Source: an uncultured SAR86 cluster bacterium (GTDB lineage: Bacteria; Pseudomonadota; Gammaproteobacteria; Magnimaribacterales; D2472). From it: 64,000 bases of DNA. Numbering within the stretch: the stretch's first letter is position 1; each line of letters starts with the position of its first letter. The position numbers and the translations under genes were made by a program. Below, one piece after another: positions 9,267-19,290 of the stretch. The stretch covers positions 1 to 64,000 of the forward strand of contig CACEAR010000004.1 of the NCBI GenBank assembly GCA_902557575.1, written 5' to 3'. The notes below the pieces were generated by a model that was not told the origin of the DNA, did no database searches, and worked only from the letters and a program-made list of their open reading frames with translations.

Positions 9267-10613
9267 GTGAATAACTCTATTAATAATTTATCCCCTTTAG
9301 ACGGTAGATATTCTAAAAAAGTTTTTGAAATTACTGAGCTTTTTAGTGAAAAAGCACTTATCCAGAAAAGATTTATTATTGAAATTGAATGGTTACTATT
9401 TGTTTTAAATGAAAGTTTTTATAAAACTATAAAAATATCAAAGGTTGATATAAAGAAGATAAACAAATTTAAAAATAATTTTGATCAGTCATATGCAAAG
9501 AAAATTAAATCTATTGAAAATAAAACCAATCATGATGTTAAAGCTGTTGAATATTTTATAAATGATTATTTTAAGAAAAATAAACTTAAAAAATTTATTC
9601 CTTATGTTCATTTAGGTTTAACTTCAGAGGATGTTAATTCTCTTGCTTATGCGCTAATGATAAGAGAAATAAAAGATGAAACTATCGTTTCAATTAATAC
9701 GCTGAACAAAGAGTTAAAATCTTTAGCAACTAAATATAAGAAAATATCATTTTTAGCACGAACTCATGGTCAGCCTGCGTCCCCTTCTACACTTGGTAAA
9801 GAAATACTTGTATTTAATAAAAGACTTGAAAGACAGACTGATCAGCTAAAAAGTATTAATCCTATGGCGAAATGGGGAGGAGCTACAGGAAACTATCATA
9901 CAATTCTTTTAGCTAATAAAAATAAAGATCCAGTTAAGATAGCAACAAAATTTATTAGAAAGTTCAAAGTTGAACATAATGTGGTCACCACACAAATTGA
10001 ACCACATGATTGGATAGCTGAAACGTGTCATGCCCTTATCAGGGTTAACAACATTGTGAATGATCTTAATAATGATATGTGGATGTATATTGCTAATGAT
10101 ATTTTTATCTTAAAAACAATTAAAGATGAGGTTGGATCATCAACAATGCCTCATAAAGTCAATCCAATAGATTTTGAAAACTCTGAGGGAAATATAGGCC
10201 TAGCAAACTCTATGCTTAATTTTTTTGCTGAAAAACTTCCAATATCTAGGTTGCAAAGAGATTTAAGTGATTCAACTACATTGAGAAATATAGGTGTTGC
10301 TTTTGGTTATTCTGTAATTTCTTATAAGTCAACTTTAAAAGGATTACAGAAAATAACTCCAAATAAAAATAAAATAAATGAAGAGCTAGATAATAACTGG
10401 ATTGTTTTAAGTGAAGCTGTGCAGACAATAATGCGCTTAGAAAATATAGAGAATGCATATGAAAAACTTAAAGATTTAACAAGAGGTAAAAATCTTAATA
10501 AGGAACAATATCTTGAATTTGTAGAAAATTTAGATGTTACACAAAAGAACAAAGACTATTTAAAAAGTCTAAATCCGAGAAACTATATTGGAGTTGCTCC
10601 AAAACTAAAATAA
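9267..10613 (+). CDS. purB: Adenylosuccinate lyase, GTG start
   Basis: Splits SAICAR and adenylosuccinate, releasing fumarate in purine synthesis. The 448-residue protein has the PurB beginning NLSPLDGRY, RTHGQPASPSTLGKE containing the catalytic His167, and the fumarase/aspartase superfamily signature SSTMPHKVNP (291-300) on the mobile catalytic loop. The GTG at 9267 is chosen because it sits just upstream of the conserved SPLDGRY and 8 bp after mnmA. The protein is unusually lysine- and asparagine-rich, in keeping with the AT-rich genome. hflD, which separates mnmA and purB in E. coli, is absent. Confidence 0.96.
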   Translation: MNNSINNLSPLDGRYSKKVFEITELFSEKALIQKRFIIEIEWLLFVLNESFYKTIKISKVDIKKINKFKNNFDQSYAKKIKSIENKTNHDVKAVEYFINDYFKKNKLKKFIPYVHLGLTSEDVNSLAYALMIREIKDETIVSINTLNKELKSLATKYKKISFLARTHGQPASPSTLGKEILVFNKRLERQTDQLKSINPMAKWGGATGNYHTILLANKNKDPVKIATKFIRKFKVEHNVVTTQIEPHDWIAETCHALIRVNNIVNDLNNDMWMYIANDIFILKTIKDEVGSSTMPHKVNPIDFENSEGNIGLANSMLNFFAEKLPISRLQRDLSDSTTLRNIGVAFGYSVISYKSTLKGLQKITPNKNKINEELDNNWIVLSEAVQTIMRLENIENAYEKLKDLTRGKNLNKEQYLEFVENLDVTQKNKDYLKSLNPRNYIGVAPKLK

Positions 10614-10668
10614 ATGTTTATATTTCGAGCATAAAATATTATTATGGAAAACCTTTTGAGGTATCAAT

Positions 10669-12252
10669 ATGAAAAAATATAGCGATCTTGTTAAAGAGAT
10701 TAAGAATTCTGAAAATTTTAAAAATTCTTCATGGGAATCTATTAATCCCGAATATGTTGCAAGGATGCAACTTCAAAACAGATTTAAGTCTGGGATTGAA
10801 ATAGCTAAATATAATGCTGCGATCATGAGAAAAGATATGGATGATTATGATAGTGATTCTTCAAAATATACTCAGTCTCTTGGTTGTTGGCATGGCTTTA
10901 TAGGGCAACAAAAATTAATATCAATAAAAAAACACTTTGATACTAACGATAAGAAATATCTTTACCTTTCAGGTTGGATGATAGCGGCTCTTAGATCACA
11001 ATTTGGACCTCTGCCAGATCAATCGATGCATGAGAAAACTTCTGTTGCTAGTTTGATAAACGAACTCTATACATTCTTAAGACAGGCTGATGCAAGAGAG
11101 CTTGGTGGGCTCTTTAGAGAGTTAGATGAAGCAAGTAATGAAAATGATAGAAAAGAAATTATCAACAAAATAGATAATTTTCAAACTCATGTTGTTCCTA
11201 TCATTGCAGATATAGATGCAGGATTTGGTAATGAAGAAGCTACATACTTAATGGCAAAGCAAATGATAGAAGCTGGCGCATGTGCGATTCAAATAGAAAA
11301 TCAGGTATCAGATGAAAAACAATGCGGACATCAGGATGGGAAAGTAACTGTTCCTCATGCTGAATTTTTAGCAAAAATTAATGCTGTTAGATATGCATTT
11401 CTAGAGCTTGGTGTTGATGATGGAGTTATAGTAGCCAGAACAGACTCTCTTGGCGCTGGATTAACCGCAAAAATTGCAATCACAAAAGAAGTTGGTGACT
11501 TGGGTGACCAATATAACTCTTTCTTGGATACAGAAGAAGTTAATGAAACAGATATTAAACATGGAGATGTGATGATTAATCATCATGGAAAAATTGTTAG
11601 ACCAAAAAGATTACCTTCGAATCTTTATAAATTTAAAGAAGGTACAGGTGAAGCTAGGTGTATTTTAGATTCGATAACAAGCCTACAAAGCGGCGCTGAT
11701 TTAATTTGGATTGAAACAGAAAAACCACATATAGGACAAATTGCAGAGATGATGAATGAAATTAAGAAAGTTGTCCCTAATGCAAAGCTTGTTTATAACA
11801 ACAGTCCGTCATTCAATTGGACTCTTAATTTTAGACAGCAAGTCTTTGATGCATGGGAACAAGAAGGTAAGGACGTAACACAATATGAAAAAGATGATTT
11901 GATGGCTGAAAAATATGATTCTACAGAACTAGCAATTGAGGCCGATGAAAAAATAAGAACATTTCAGGCTGATGCTGCAAAAGAAGCAGGTATCTTTCAT
12001 CACCTAATAACACTTCCTACATATCATACTGCTGCCCTTTCTACAGATAATCTAGCTAAAGCATATTTTGGTGATGACGGTATGTTAGGTTATGTTAAAA
12101 ACGTTCAAAGGCAAGAGATTAGACAAGGTATTGCCTGCGTCAAGCATCAAAACATGGCCGGTTCAGATATGGGCGATGATCATAAAGAATATTTTGCTGG
12201 TGAGGCTGCTCTAAAAGCTGCCGGTAAAGATAATACTATGAATCAGTTTTAA
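10669..12252 (+). CDS. aceA: Isocitrate lyase, long form
   Basis: First enzyme of the glyoxylate shunt, cleaving isocitrate to glyoxylate and succinate and allowing growth on acetate or fatty acids. The 527-residue length and sequence fit the longer ICL class found in Pseudomonas and other gammaproteobacteria rather than the 434-residue E. coli type. The active-site loop SDEKQCGHQDGK contains KQCGH at 217-221 with catalytic Cys219. DIDAGFGNEE binds Mg2+, and VYNNSPSFNW closes the substrate pocket. GAGGT lies 6-7 bases before the ATG. Malate synthase is not in the window. Its 3' end overlaps convergent nqrM by 17 bp. Confidence 0.95.
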   Translation: MKKYSDLVKEIKNSENFKNSSWESINPEYVARMQLQNRFKSGIEIAKYNAAIMRKDMDDYDSDSSKYTQSLGCWHGFIGQQKLISIKKHFDTNDKKYLYLSGWMIAALRSQFGPLPDQSMHEKTSVASLINELYTFLRQADARELGGLFRELDEASNENDRKEIINKIDNFQTHVVPIIADIDAGFGNEEATYLMAKQMIEAGACAIQIENQVSDEKQCGHQDGKVTVPHAEFLAKINAVRYAFLELGVDDGVIVARTDSLGAGLTAKIAITKEVGDLGDQYNSFLDTEEVNETDIKHGDVMINHHGKIVRPKRLPSNLYKFKEGTGEARCILDSITSLQSGADLIWIETEKPHIGQIAEMMNEIKKVVPNAKLVYNNSPSFNWTLNFRQQVFDAWEQEGKDVTQYEKDDLMAEKYDSTELAIEADEKIRTFQADAAKEAGIFHHLITLPTYHTAALSTDNLAKAYFGDDGMLGYVKNVQRQEIRQGIACVKHQNMAGSDMGDDHKEYFAGEAALKAAGKDNTMNQF

Positions 12253-12418
12253 TACAATCACCCTGTTCTTTTCCACAAAACTCGCAAGGTGCACCTTCCT
12301 CAAAGGTTGAGAGGCCACCGCATGAACCTTTCAAAGGTTTATTATTAAGAATAAAACCAGCAGCAAGGCCACAAATTGCAAGTGCAAAGACTAAAGATGC
12401 AATTAATATCTCACTCAT
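12236..12418 (-). CDS. nqrM: Na+-NQR maturation protein NqrM
   Basis: A 60-residue membrane protein of the NqrM (DUF539) family, thought to deliver iron to the Fe site between NqrD and NqrE. It has one transmembrane helix (about 3-25) followed by a cysteine motif: GSCGGL, then CEFCGKEQGDC. It is shorter than usual but keeps the conserved cysteines. The ATG overlaps the apbE stop (TATGAGTGA), placing it last in the nqrA-F/apbE/nqrM operon, the usual location. The 3' end runs 17 bp into convergent aceA. Position and cysteine pattern make the call firm. Confidence 0.9.
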   Translation of the reverse strand: MSEILIASLVFALAICGLAAGFILNNKPLKGSCGGLSTFEEGAPCEFCGKEQGDCIKTDS

Positions 12419-13412
12419 AATTCATATTTTGCCATGATTTTGATTCAAAATACTTAATTAAGCCATCACTCATATAAATAATCTTAACTTTTATACCTAA
12501 TGATTCTGATAACTCTACAGACTCATCAAGTGACATAATGTTAAATGCTGTTGCAAATGCATCAGCTCTACTAACTGACGATTCATCTAAAACAGTTACG
12601 GAAAGTACATTATTATCTTTAGATTTAGTAATTCTTGGATCTATAGAATGAGATACTAGCTCACCATCAAGATACTTAAAGTTTAAATAATCACCAGAAG
12701 TTGCAACACCGATGAATTTACTAGAGTTAGTCACTGTAAATGAAACATTTTGCTGCAAAGATTGAGGGTCTTGAATACCAATAGTCCAAACACCATTTTT
12801 AGATGATCCATTAGCTGCAATCTCACCACCAATATCAATTAAATAATTATTAAAATTATTTGCTAAGAGATAATCAGAAATTGCATCTACAGCATAACCC
12901 TTAGCTACTGATGATAGGTCAAAAACAACATCTTTGTATTTAGAAATACTTTTATTTTTATCATCAATCGAAAACTTTAAGGAATAGGATTCAAATACAT
13001 ACTGATTATCAAGAAATAAATTAGGACCAAAACCAAGGTTATTTACAAGAGAACCTACTGTTATGTCGTATACACCATTAGTTTTATCTGATACATCCAA
13101 TGCAATCTTAATAATTTCATACAATTCATCTGAAAGAAAAAACTCTTTATCGATATCATAAAAATTTAACTTATTAACTTCGGAATTTTGCTTATAGTTT
13201 GATGCAATCAAATCAATCTCATTGAGAATATCTTCTATTTCATCAATATATTGCTGATTTATAAATTCTTTAGAGGATATTTTCCAATAAGTGCCATAGA
13301 TCTCTCCTTGATAGATATAATTATTCTTTTGATTGTAGTCATAAGCGAAATAGGTGCAGACTAAACCAACAACAAGGGCTATGAACTTAGAAATATTTGG
13401 TCTTGTAATAAT
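12411..13412 (-). CDS. apbE: FAD:protein FMN transferase ApbE, apparent non-canonical start
   Basis: Flavinylates the threonines of NqrB and NqrC. From a TTG at 13211 the frame gives 266 residues, but it stays open upstream to the end of nqrF. The upstream part encodes a membrane anchor (SKFIALVVGLVCTYFAYDY) and the ApbE N-terminal motif YQGEIYGTYWKIS, which resembles the family's G-x-x-M-G-T-x-Y/W strand. The true protein therefore begins upstream, yet no ATG, GTG or TTG exists there. An ATT at 13412 (or 13409) is the best candidate, 2 bp after the nqrF stop, with GGTGG upstream. Other family motifs are VFDLSSVAKGYAVD, YLIDIGGEIAANG and SRADAFATAFNIM. The end overlaps nqrM by 8 bp. The function is secure; the exact start is inferred. 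Confidence 0.85.
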   Translation of the reverse strand: MITRPNISKFIALVVGLVCTYFAYDYNQKNNYIYQGEIYGTYWKISSKEFINQQYIDEIEDILNEIDLIASNYKQNSEVNKLNFYDIDKEFFLSDELYEIIKIALDVSDKTNGVYDITVGSLVNNLGFGPNLFLDNQYVFESYSLKFSIDDKNKSISKYKDVVFDLSSVAKGYAVDAISDYLLANNFNNYLIDIGGEIAANGSSKNGVWTIGIQDPQSLQQNVSFTVTNSSKFIGVATSGDYLNFKYLDGELVSHSIDPRITKSKDNNVLSVTVLDESSVSRADAFATAFNIMSLDESVELSESLGIKVKIIYMSDGLIKYFESKSWQNMNYE

Positions 13413-13414
13413 AA

Positions 13415-14635
13415 CTAACCACCGAAATCATCTAGTGCGATGTTTTCCCTTTCAACTCCAAGATCTAAAAGCATATCTATAACAGCTTTATTCATCATTG
13501 GTGGGCCACACAAATAGTACTCACAATCTTCAGGTGCTGGGTGATTTTTTAAATAATTATCAAATAAAACCTGATGAATAAATCCTGTATCACCACTCCA
13601 ATTATCCTCTGGTAGAGGATCTGAAAGAGCTACATGCCATGAAAAATTATCATTTTCATTATCTAATTTATCAAACTCATCAACATAGAACATCTCTTTT
13701 AAACTTCTTGCTCCATACCAAAATGTTATTTTTCTATCAGTGTTAATTCGAAGAAGTTGATCAAAAATATGTGCTCTCATTGGAGCCATACCTGCACCAC
13801 CACCGACAAATACCATTTCGTTAGGAGTTTCTTTTGCAAAGAACTCTCCAAATGGACCAAATACCTTAACTTTATCTCCGGGTTTCAAGTTAAATACCCA
13901 AGAAGACATTAAACCCGGAGGAAAATCGCTACCAGGAGGTGGTGAAGCTATTCTAATATTAAATTTTAGTACTCCTTTCTCTTCAGGATAATTTGCCATC
14001 GAGTAGGCTCTTATAACTGGCTCGTTATTTACAGCTTTATTATCCCAAATTTTAAATCTATCCCAATCTTCATGATATTCATCTTCAATATCAAAATCCT
14101 TGTAATCTATTTTATATTCAGGAGCTTCTAGTTGGACATATCCACCAGCTCTGAAGTCCACATTTTCACCCTCAGGTAATTTTAAAATTAATTCCTTAAT
14201 AAAGGTTGCAACATTGTCATTAGAAACCACCTCACATTCCCACTCTTTAACTCCAAAAACATCATCTGGCACTGTTATTTTTAAATCATTTTTAACTGCA
14301 ACCTGACATGACAATCTCCAACCTTCATTCTTTTCTTTTGCATTAAAATGACTTTCTTCAGTTGGAAGAATTGAACCTCCACCTTCAAGAATTTGGCATT
14401 TACATTGACTACATGTTCCACCACCGCCACAAGCAGAAGAAAGAAAGATTTTGTTATCTGCTAATGTTTGTAGGAGTTTTGATCCTGTTTGTACTTCAAG
14501 TTTATTTTCTTCATCTCCGTTGATTGTTATTGAAACATTGCCTGAAGCAACTAATTGACTTCTTGCAAGAAGAATTACAACTACAAGTAGTAAAACTATG
14601 CCTGTAAATGAAACAACTCCTAATACTAAATCCAT
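13415..14635 (-). CDS. nqrF: Na+-NQR subunit F (NADH-oxidising)
   Basis: Entry subunit of the Na+-translocating NADH:quinone reductase: it takes electrons from NADH through FAD to a [2Fe-2S] cluster. The 406-residue protein has an N-terminal transmembrane helix (about 4-24) and a ferredoxin domain with cluster ligands C69, C75, C78 and C110 ([13 protein letters not shown] and RLSC). An FAD domain ([22 protein letters not shown]) and NADH domain ([26 protein letters not shown]) follow. It lies 10 bp after nqrE and 2 bp before the presumed apbE start. Confidence 0.97.
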   Translation of the reverse strand: MDLVLGVVSFTGIVLLLVVVILLARSQLVASGNVSITINGDEENKLEVQTGSKLLQTLADNKIFLSSACGGGGTCSQCKCQILEGGGSILPTEESHFNAKEKNEGWRLSCQVAVKNDLKITVPDDVFGVKEWECEVVSNDNVATFIKELILKLPEGENVDFRAGGYVQLEAPEYKIDYKDFDIEDEYHEDWDRFKIWDNKAVNNEPVIRAYSMANYPEEKGVLKFNIRIASPPPGSDFPPGLMSSWVFNLKPGDKVKVFGPFGEFFAKETPNEMVFVGGGAGMAPMRAHIFDQLLRINTDRKITFWYGARSLKEMFYVDEFDKLDNENDNFSWHVALSDPLPEDNWSGDTGFIHQVLFDNYLKNHPAPEDCEYYLCGPPMMNKAVIDMLLDLGVERENIALDDFGG

Positions 14636-14645
14636 TTAAAATCTC

Positions 14646-15257
14646 CTATAAAGATATTCCACCAAATGACATGAAACCAAAGCTCATTAAACCAACAATA
14701 ATAAAAGTCATACCAAGACCTTTTAGACCTTCAGGAATATCTGAGTACTTTAATTTTTCTCTGATCCCTGCGAGTATCACAATTGCCATAGCCCAACCAA
14801 CACCTGCACCTAGACCATAAGCAATACTTTCAGTGAACATTAAGTCTTTTTCTACCATAAATAAAGAAGCACCTAATATTGCACAATTAACTGTGATTAA
14901 GGGTAAGAATACCCCAAGAGCATTATATAAAGCTGGTATATATTTATCTAAAAACATTTCTAAAATTTGAACTGCAGCAGCAATCACGCCAATGTAACTA
15001 ATTAGTTCTACAAACTCTAAGTTTGTATTTGGAAGGCCAGCCCAAGTAAGAGCACCCTCTCTTAATACATAGTTATAAATTAAGTTATTTAAAGGTACTG
15101 TGATAGCACAAACTACTATAACGGCTATTCCTAAACCAAATGCCGCATCAATCTTTTTAGATATAGCTAAAAAAGTACACATGCCTAAAAACAAAGATAA
15201 GGCTATATTTTCAATAAAGACAGTATTGATGAATATATTTAGATAATGTTCAAACAT
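14646..15257 (-). CDS. nqrE: Na+-NQR subunit E
   Basis: A 203-residue integral membrane subunit with about six hydrophobic helices, pairing with NqrD to form a pseudosymmetric unit that holds an intramembrane Fe centre. Family segments include [20 protein letters not shown] near the N-terminus and [18 protein letters not shown] in the second half; the cysteines in these two segments fit the conserved Fe ligands. The start overlaps the nqrD end by 8 bp, indicating translational coupling. The length is normal. Confidence 0.96.
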   Translation of the reverse strand: MFEHYLNIFINTVFIENIALSLFLGMCTFLAISKKIDAAFGLGIAVIVVCAITVPLNNLIYNYVLREGALTWAGLPNTNLEFVELISYIGVIAAAVQILEMFLDKYIPALYNALGVFLPLITVNCAILGASLFMVEKDLMFTESIAYGLGAGVGWAMAIVILAGIREKLKYSDIPEGLKGLGMTFIIVGLMSFGFMSFGGISL

Positions 15258-15921
15258 TTAACTCTCTTTTATTTAAATTAGGTGCAACGGAATGTTTTGA
15301 TAAATCAAACTCATCATCTTCAATTTGATCATTGTTATAGCCCCTAATTAACCAAATAAATAAACCAATAATAATAAATGAACTTGGTGGTAACAGCAGG
15401 AGATTATTAGTTGGGTACCAATCACCAAAAACTGGAATACCAAACAAAGTACCTGCACCGAAAAGTTCACGAATAAATGCAACACCAATAAGTATTAAAC
15501 TATAGCCAATGCCATTACCAAGGCCATCTAAGAAACTTACAAAAGGTTTTTCTTTCATTGCAAAAGCTTCAGCTCTTCCCATCACAATACAATTGGTAAT
15601 GATCAGACCAACAAATACTGATAGTTTTTTGCTTGTTTCATAGTCATAGGCCTTAAGAAGTTCGTCAACCAAAATAACCAGTGTAGCAATGATAGTCATT
15701 TGAACAATAATACGGACAGATGAAGGTATGTAGTTTCTAATGATTGAAATAAATAGATTTGAGAGTGAAACAACAGATGTTAGAGCAATACACATTATCA
15801 ATGTGACATTTAAATTACTTGTTACAGCTAAAGCTGAGCAAATTCCTAAAATTTGGAGCGTTATTGGGTTCTCCTTGATTAGAGGATTTACTAGAACTTC
15901 TTTATATTGCTTAAGACTCAT
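15250..15921 (-). CDS. nqrD: Na+-NQR subunit D
   Basis: Membrane subunit paired with NqrE around the Fe site of the sodium-pumping NADH:quinone reductase. The protein begins with [19 protein letters not shown] and has about six transmembrane helices; [14 protein letters not shown] and [15 protein letters not shown] carry the conserved cysteines. I use the ATG at 15921 rather than an in-frame TTG two codons upstream. The ATG lies inside the end of nqrC, an 11-bp overlap. The C-terminus has an acidic extension ([15 protein letters not shown]) that varies within the family. Confidence 0.95.
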   Translation of the reverse strand: MSLKQYKEVLVNPLIKENPITLQILGICSALAVTSNLNVTLIMCIALTSVVSLSNLFISIIRNYIPSSVRIIVQMTIIATLVILVDELLKAYDYETSKKLSVFVGLIITNCIVMGRAEAFAMKEKPFVSFLDGLGNGIGYSLILIGVAFIRELFGAGTLFGIPVFGDWYPTNNLLLLPPSSFIIIGLFIWLIRGYNNDQIEDDEFDLSKHSVAPNLNKRELNV

Positions 15922-16681
15922 AATCAAAATTTTCTAAAAGTTTTAAATAACCTGAATCACTAAACCAGTATTCAATCATATTAGAAACACCCCTGCTCGT
16001 CAGAGTTGCTCCAGAAAGACCATCAACCATATATTTAGCATCATTCATGTTCTGATCAACAGCACCTTTTATTACTTGTAGCTTTACATCTCCAGATTGA
16101 TAAATTTCTTTTCCAACCCAAATATTTTTCCAATTAGGATTATCAACCTCTCCACCAAGACCTGGTGTTTCCTTATGCTCATAAAATTCAATACCTACAA
16201 CAGTATTAAAATCATTTTCTATAGCAATATAACCATAAAGAGTTCCCCATAAACCGTAGCCGCGTATTGGAAGAATTAATTTATCTATTTCATTATCTTT
16301 AGTTGAAAAATAAATTTTTCCAATATTTTCTCTATTTTTAATAATTGCAATATCTTTATCAGCTGGAACCGGCTTAGACTGATCTGAAAATCTCAATGAT
16401 TGTAGTTGATCATATTTATCTATATCAAAATCTTTATACTCTCTATATGTTTCTCCGGTATCAAAATCTAAGAAACGAATCTCAAGGTTTTTAAATTGAT
16501 CTTCAACTGACATTGATTCATCATAAATATTTGCAGCTTCAAGAATCTTAATTCTTTTATCATTAAGTTTATTTGTATTCTGTTGGTCTCTGAGAGATAC
16601 AGCGGTAAAAGAAACAAATAGAGAACATAGCAAGCAAACCCCAAGGGTTACACCTAAAGTCTTCATAATTGTTTCATTCAT
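15911..16681 (-). CDS. nqrC: Na+-NQR subunit C
   Basis: A 256-residue flavoprotein anchored by one N-terminal helix (about 7-28), with a periplasmic FMN-binding domain. The flavinylation motif SGATLTS at 223-229 places the phosphoester-linked FMN on Thr226, equivalent to Thr225 of Vibrio cholerae. [12 protein letters not shown] and [17 protein letters not shown] are further FMN-binding-domain signatures. The modification would be made by the ApbE encoded downstream. It overlaps nqrB by 4 bp (ATGA) and nqrD by 11 bp. Confidence 0.97.
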   Translation of the reverse strand: MNETIMKTLGVTLGVCLLCSLFVSFTAVSLRDQQNTNKLNDKRIKILEAANIYDESMSVEDQFKNLEIRFLDFDTGETYREYKDFDIDKYDQLQSLRFSDQSKPVPADKDIAIIKNRENIGKIYFSTKDNEIDKLILPIRGYGLWGTLYGYIAIENDFNTVVGIEFYEHKETPGLGGEVDNPNWKNIWVGKEIYQSGDVKLQVIKGAVDQNMNDAKYMVDGLSGATLTSRGVSNMIEYWFSDSGYLKLLENFDYES

Positions 16682-17910
16682 AATGCTTCTCTGTATTTAA
16701 GTTTCTTTTGAATATTATTATTTACAACTAAGTGATCTATAACGGGTGCTAAAAGGTTAGCAAAAAGTATAGCAAGCATCATTCCTTCAGGAAATGCTGG
16801 ATTAACAACGCGTATAAGGACTACTGTAACTCCTATGACTATTCCATATATCCATCTACCTTTATTGGTTCCTGAGCCTGAAACTGGTTCGGTAGCCATA
16901 AAAACCAAACCAAATGCAAAACTACCAATAACAAGATGCCAGTAAAATGGAACATTGAACATTGGGTTAGTTTCTGAACCAATAATATTGAATAGCGAAC
17001 TTGTAACAAACATCCCTAAAAGTGTTCCGAGCATAATCCTGTAGGAGGCAATTCTTGTCATCAAAAGAATTACTGCAGCAATTGAAATCGCAATAATAGA
17101 TGTCTCTCCTACTGAACCAGGAATATTTCCAGCAAAAGCATCAAACCAGCTAAATTTGTCTGTAAGTCCAGGCACACCAGATTCTGCAGCAACACCAAGA
17201 GGTGTAGCACCTGAATAACCCTGTGGAATAATCATTTGATCTCCAAGTCCAGAAATCCAAACTTTATCACCAGAAATATCAGATGGATATGCAAAATAAA
17301 GGAAAGCTCTACCAGTTAAAGCTGGATTGAGGAAGTTTTTACCAGTTCCTCCAAAAATCTCTTTTCCAATAACAATTCCAAATGTTATACCTAATGCAGC
17401 TTGCCATAGAGGAAGATCTGGTGGACAACTTAAAGCAAAAAGAACTGAAGATACAAAAAAACCTTCATTAACCTCATGTTTTCTAATAATTGCAAATAAA
17501 ATTTCCCATGAAATACCAACTAAAAATGTCGTTGCATAAATGGGAATAAAATAGACTGCACCGAACCACATTTTATTTATAAAACTATTTGACTCATACC
17601 CAAAAATATTTACAAGATAATGATGCCAGTCACCAGTATTAGGTGTATCAATGAGCGCTAAATATTCAAGAGACTGGTTTCCGATGTTATACATACCAAA
17701 AAACATTGCTGGAAATGTGGATAGCCAGACTATGACCATCATTCGTTGAATATCTAGTGCATCTCTTACATGAATAGGATTTTTGGTTTTATTTCTTGAG
17801 AGAAAAAATAAGTTTTCGAAGATATCATAAATTGGAAAATATTTTTCAGCTGTCCCACCTTTTGAAAAAGAAGGTTTTGCGTCATCAAAAAGATTTCTAA
17901 GAAATTTCAT
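16678..17910 (-). CDS. nqrB: Na+-NQR subunit B
   Basis: The main membrane subunit, with about ten helices, carrying covalent FMN and riboflavin and forming the sodium path. The flavinylation motif SGATPLG at 233-239 gives Thr236, the same number as in Vibrio cholerae. GKEIFGGTGKNFLNPALTGR (182-201) is strongly conserved. The 410-residue length is standard. Start and end overlap nqrA and nqrC by 4 bp each, typical of tight coupling in this operon. Confidence 0.97.
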   Translation of the reverse strand: MKFLRNLFDDAKPSFSKGGTAEKYFPIYDIFENLFFLSRNKTKNPIHVRDALDIQRMMVIVWLSTFPAMFFGMYNIGNQSLEYLALIDTPNTGDWHHYLVNIFGYESNSFINKMWFGAVYFIPIYATTFLVGISWEILFAIIRKHEVNEGFFVSSVLFALSCPPDLPLWQAALGITFGIVIGKEIFGGTGKNFLNPALTGRAFLYFAYPSDISGDKVWISGLGDQMIIPQGYSGATPLGVAAESGVPGLTDKFSWFDAFAGNIPGSVGETSIIAISIAAVILLMTRIASYRIMLGTLLGMFVTSSLFNIIGSETNPMFNVPFYWHLVIGSFAFGLVFMATEPVSGSGTNKGRWIYGIVIGVTVVLIRVVNPAFPEGMMLAILFANLLAPVIDHLVVNNNIQKKLKYREAL

Positions 17911-19223
17911 TGTAATTCTTTATATATTAATTCTAAGTTTTCATCCAAAATTGAGCAGTAGTCATATTTACTGGGACATACATAACTACATAGGGATAAA
18001 TCTTCAGGAGCCAACTCTAAAACACCAAGTTTTATAGCATTTTCAATGTCTTTTACAACAATAGATTTTAATAACTGGAGTGACATTATATTTAGGGGCA
18101 TAACCTCCTCATAAGCAGCAACAGGAACTATTCCTCTATTACTGCCATTAAGAGCGGTATTGAACTCAAACTCATCGGGTTTTACCCAGCTTGATATGAA
18201 GGCGCCAAGCTTAGAATGCAGTTTTGATCCAGGCATAAGCCAGTTAAGAAAAGTATCAGGTACTTCATCTGAAATAGCGGAAATCTGATTATGATAAAAG
18301 CCTAAAAATGTTAATGAATCAGTAATTTCATATCCATTTAGAACGGATCCAGATATTAATCGAGAATTATCTTTTAAATTACCTGCAACAAGTTCTCTGC
18401 AATCAGATCCAATTCTAGCTTTAACAATTTTTGGTTCGATAATTGAAGGTCCGCCGATAGATACATACCTAGAGGTTCTTATCTTATTATTAAGAGCAAA
18501 GTCACCAAATGATAGAATGCCCTGCCCATCTATGTACCAACACTTAGAGTTTATATCTACAGGTTTTATAAAATGTATATGTGTTCCTGAGAGACCTGCA
18601 GGATGAGGACCCTTAAAATTATAGTAATTTATTCCATCTATAAAATTATTAAAGTCATTATTTTGATAGCAAACGTGTATATTACAGTTAAAAATTTCCT
18701 TCAATTTCATCAACGATCTATTGAATAAATCTATTTCATGTTGAAGATAAATATATGGATCAGCCGATAAAGGATTTGTATCACAAACATTTACAAATAT
18801 ATCATTAGGAATATCATTGGGTTTTGGTGTTTTGTTAAAGGGTCTTGTTCTAAAATTATTAATGACTCCATATTTTGATAGGTTTCTGAGAAGAATCTCA
18901 TCACTATCATTTAAAATTTCAACTTGATTCTCCTGGTCAGCAACCTCAATCTCTATACTTATAAAACGTCTCTTTTCACCTCTGTTAATAGATTTTATTA
19001 ACCCTCCGGCTGGAGAAGTGAAAAATACACCTGGATTTTTTTTGTCCTCGAATAAAACTGAACCAATTTTTACCTGGTCACCAACTTCAACCATCATTGT
19101 TGGTTTCATACCAATATAATCTGGCCCAAGAATGCCAACATGAGATATTTTTGTTGAGTCGGAGACAGTACCCTCAGGTGACCCTGAAATAGGTATATTT
19201 AAGCCTTTTTTTAAGTTATACAA
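17907..19223 (-). CDS. nqrA: Na+-NQR subunit A, TTG start
   Basis: A 438-residue cytoplasmic subunit of the complex, linked to quinone binding. The start MYNLKKGLNIPISGSPEG matches the family's opening, so the TTG at 19223 is the true start. It is supported by AGGAAG seven bases upstream. Conserved stretches include GPDYIGMKPTMMVEVGDQVK, PAGGLIKSINRGEKRR and GPHPAGLSGTHIHF. It heads the operon nqrABCDEF-apbE-nqrM. A TATAAT sequence 33 bases upstream is the likely promoter -10 element. Confidence 0.97.
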   Translation of the reverse strand: MYNLKKGLNIPISGSPEGTVSDSTKISHVGILGPDYIGMKPTMMVEVGDQVKIGSVLFEDKKNPGVFFTSPAGGLIKSINRGEKRRFISIEIEVADQENQVEILNDSDEILLRNLSKYGVINNFRTRPFNKTPKPNDIPNDIFVNVCDTNPLSADPYIYLQHEIDLFNRSLMKLKEIFNCNIHVCYQNNDFNNFIDGINYYNFKGPHPAGLSGTHIHFIKPVDINSKCWYIDGQGILSFGDFALNNKIRTSRYVSIGGPSIIEPKIVKARIGSDCRELVAGNLKDNSRLISGSVLNGYEITDSLTFLGFYHNQISAISDEVPDTFLNWLMPGSKLHSKLGAFISSWVKPDEFEFNTALNGSNRGIVPVAAYEEVMPLNIMSLQLLKSIVVKDIENAIKLGVLELAPEDLSLCSYVCPSKYDYCSILDENLELIYKELQ

Positions 19224-19255
19224 CTTTTAACTTCCTATCTTAAAAAAACGTTTGA

Positions 19256-19261
19256 ATTATA
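19256..19261 (-). promoter_or_regulatory. Likely -10 box of the nqr operon promoter
   Basis: On the minus strand the bases read TATAAT, an exact sigma-70 -10 consensus. It lies in the 67-bp gap between gap and nqrA, about 33 bases before the nqrA TTG, leaving room for a leader of roughly 25 bases and the AGGAAG ribosome site. No convincing -35 hexamer occurs 16-18 bases upstream, so any -35 contact would be weak. Confidence 0.5.
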
Positions 19262-19290
19262 GTATTTAAAGCCTTTATATACTACCAATA

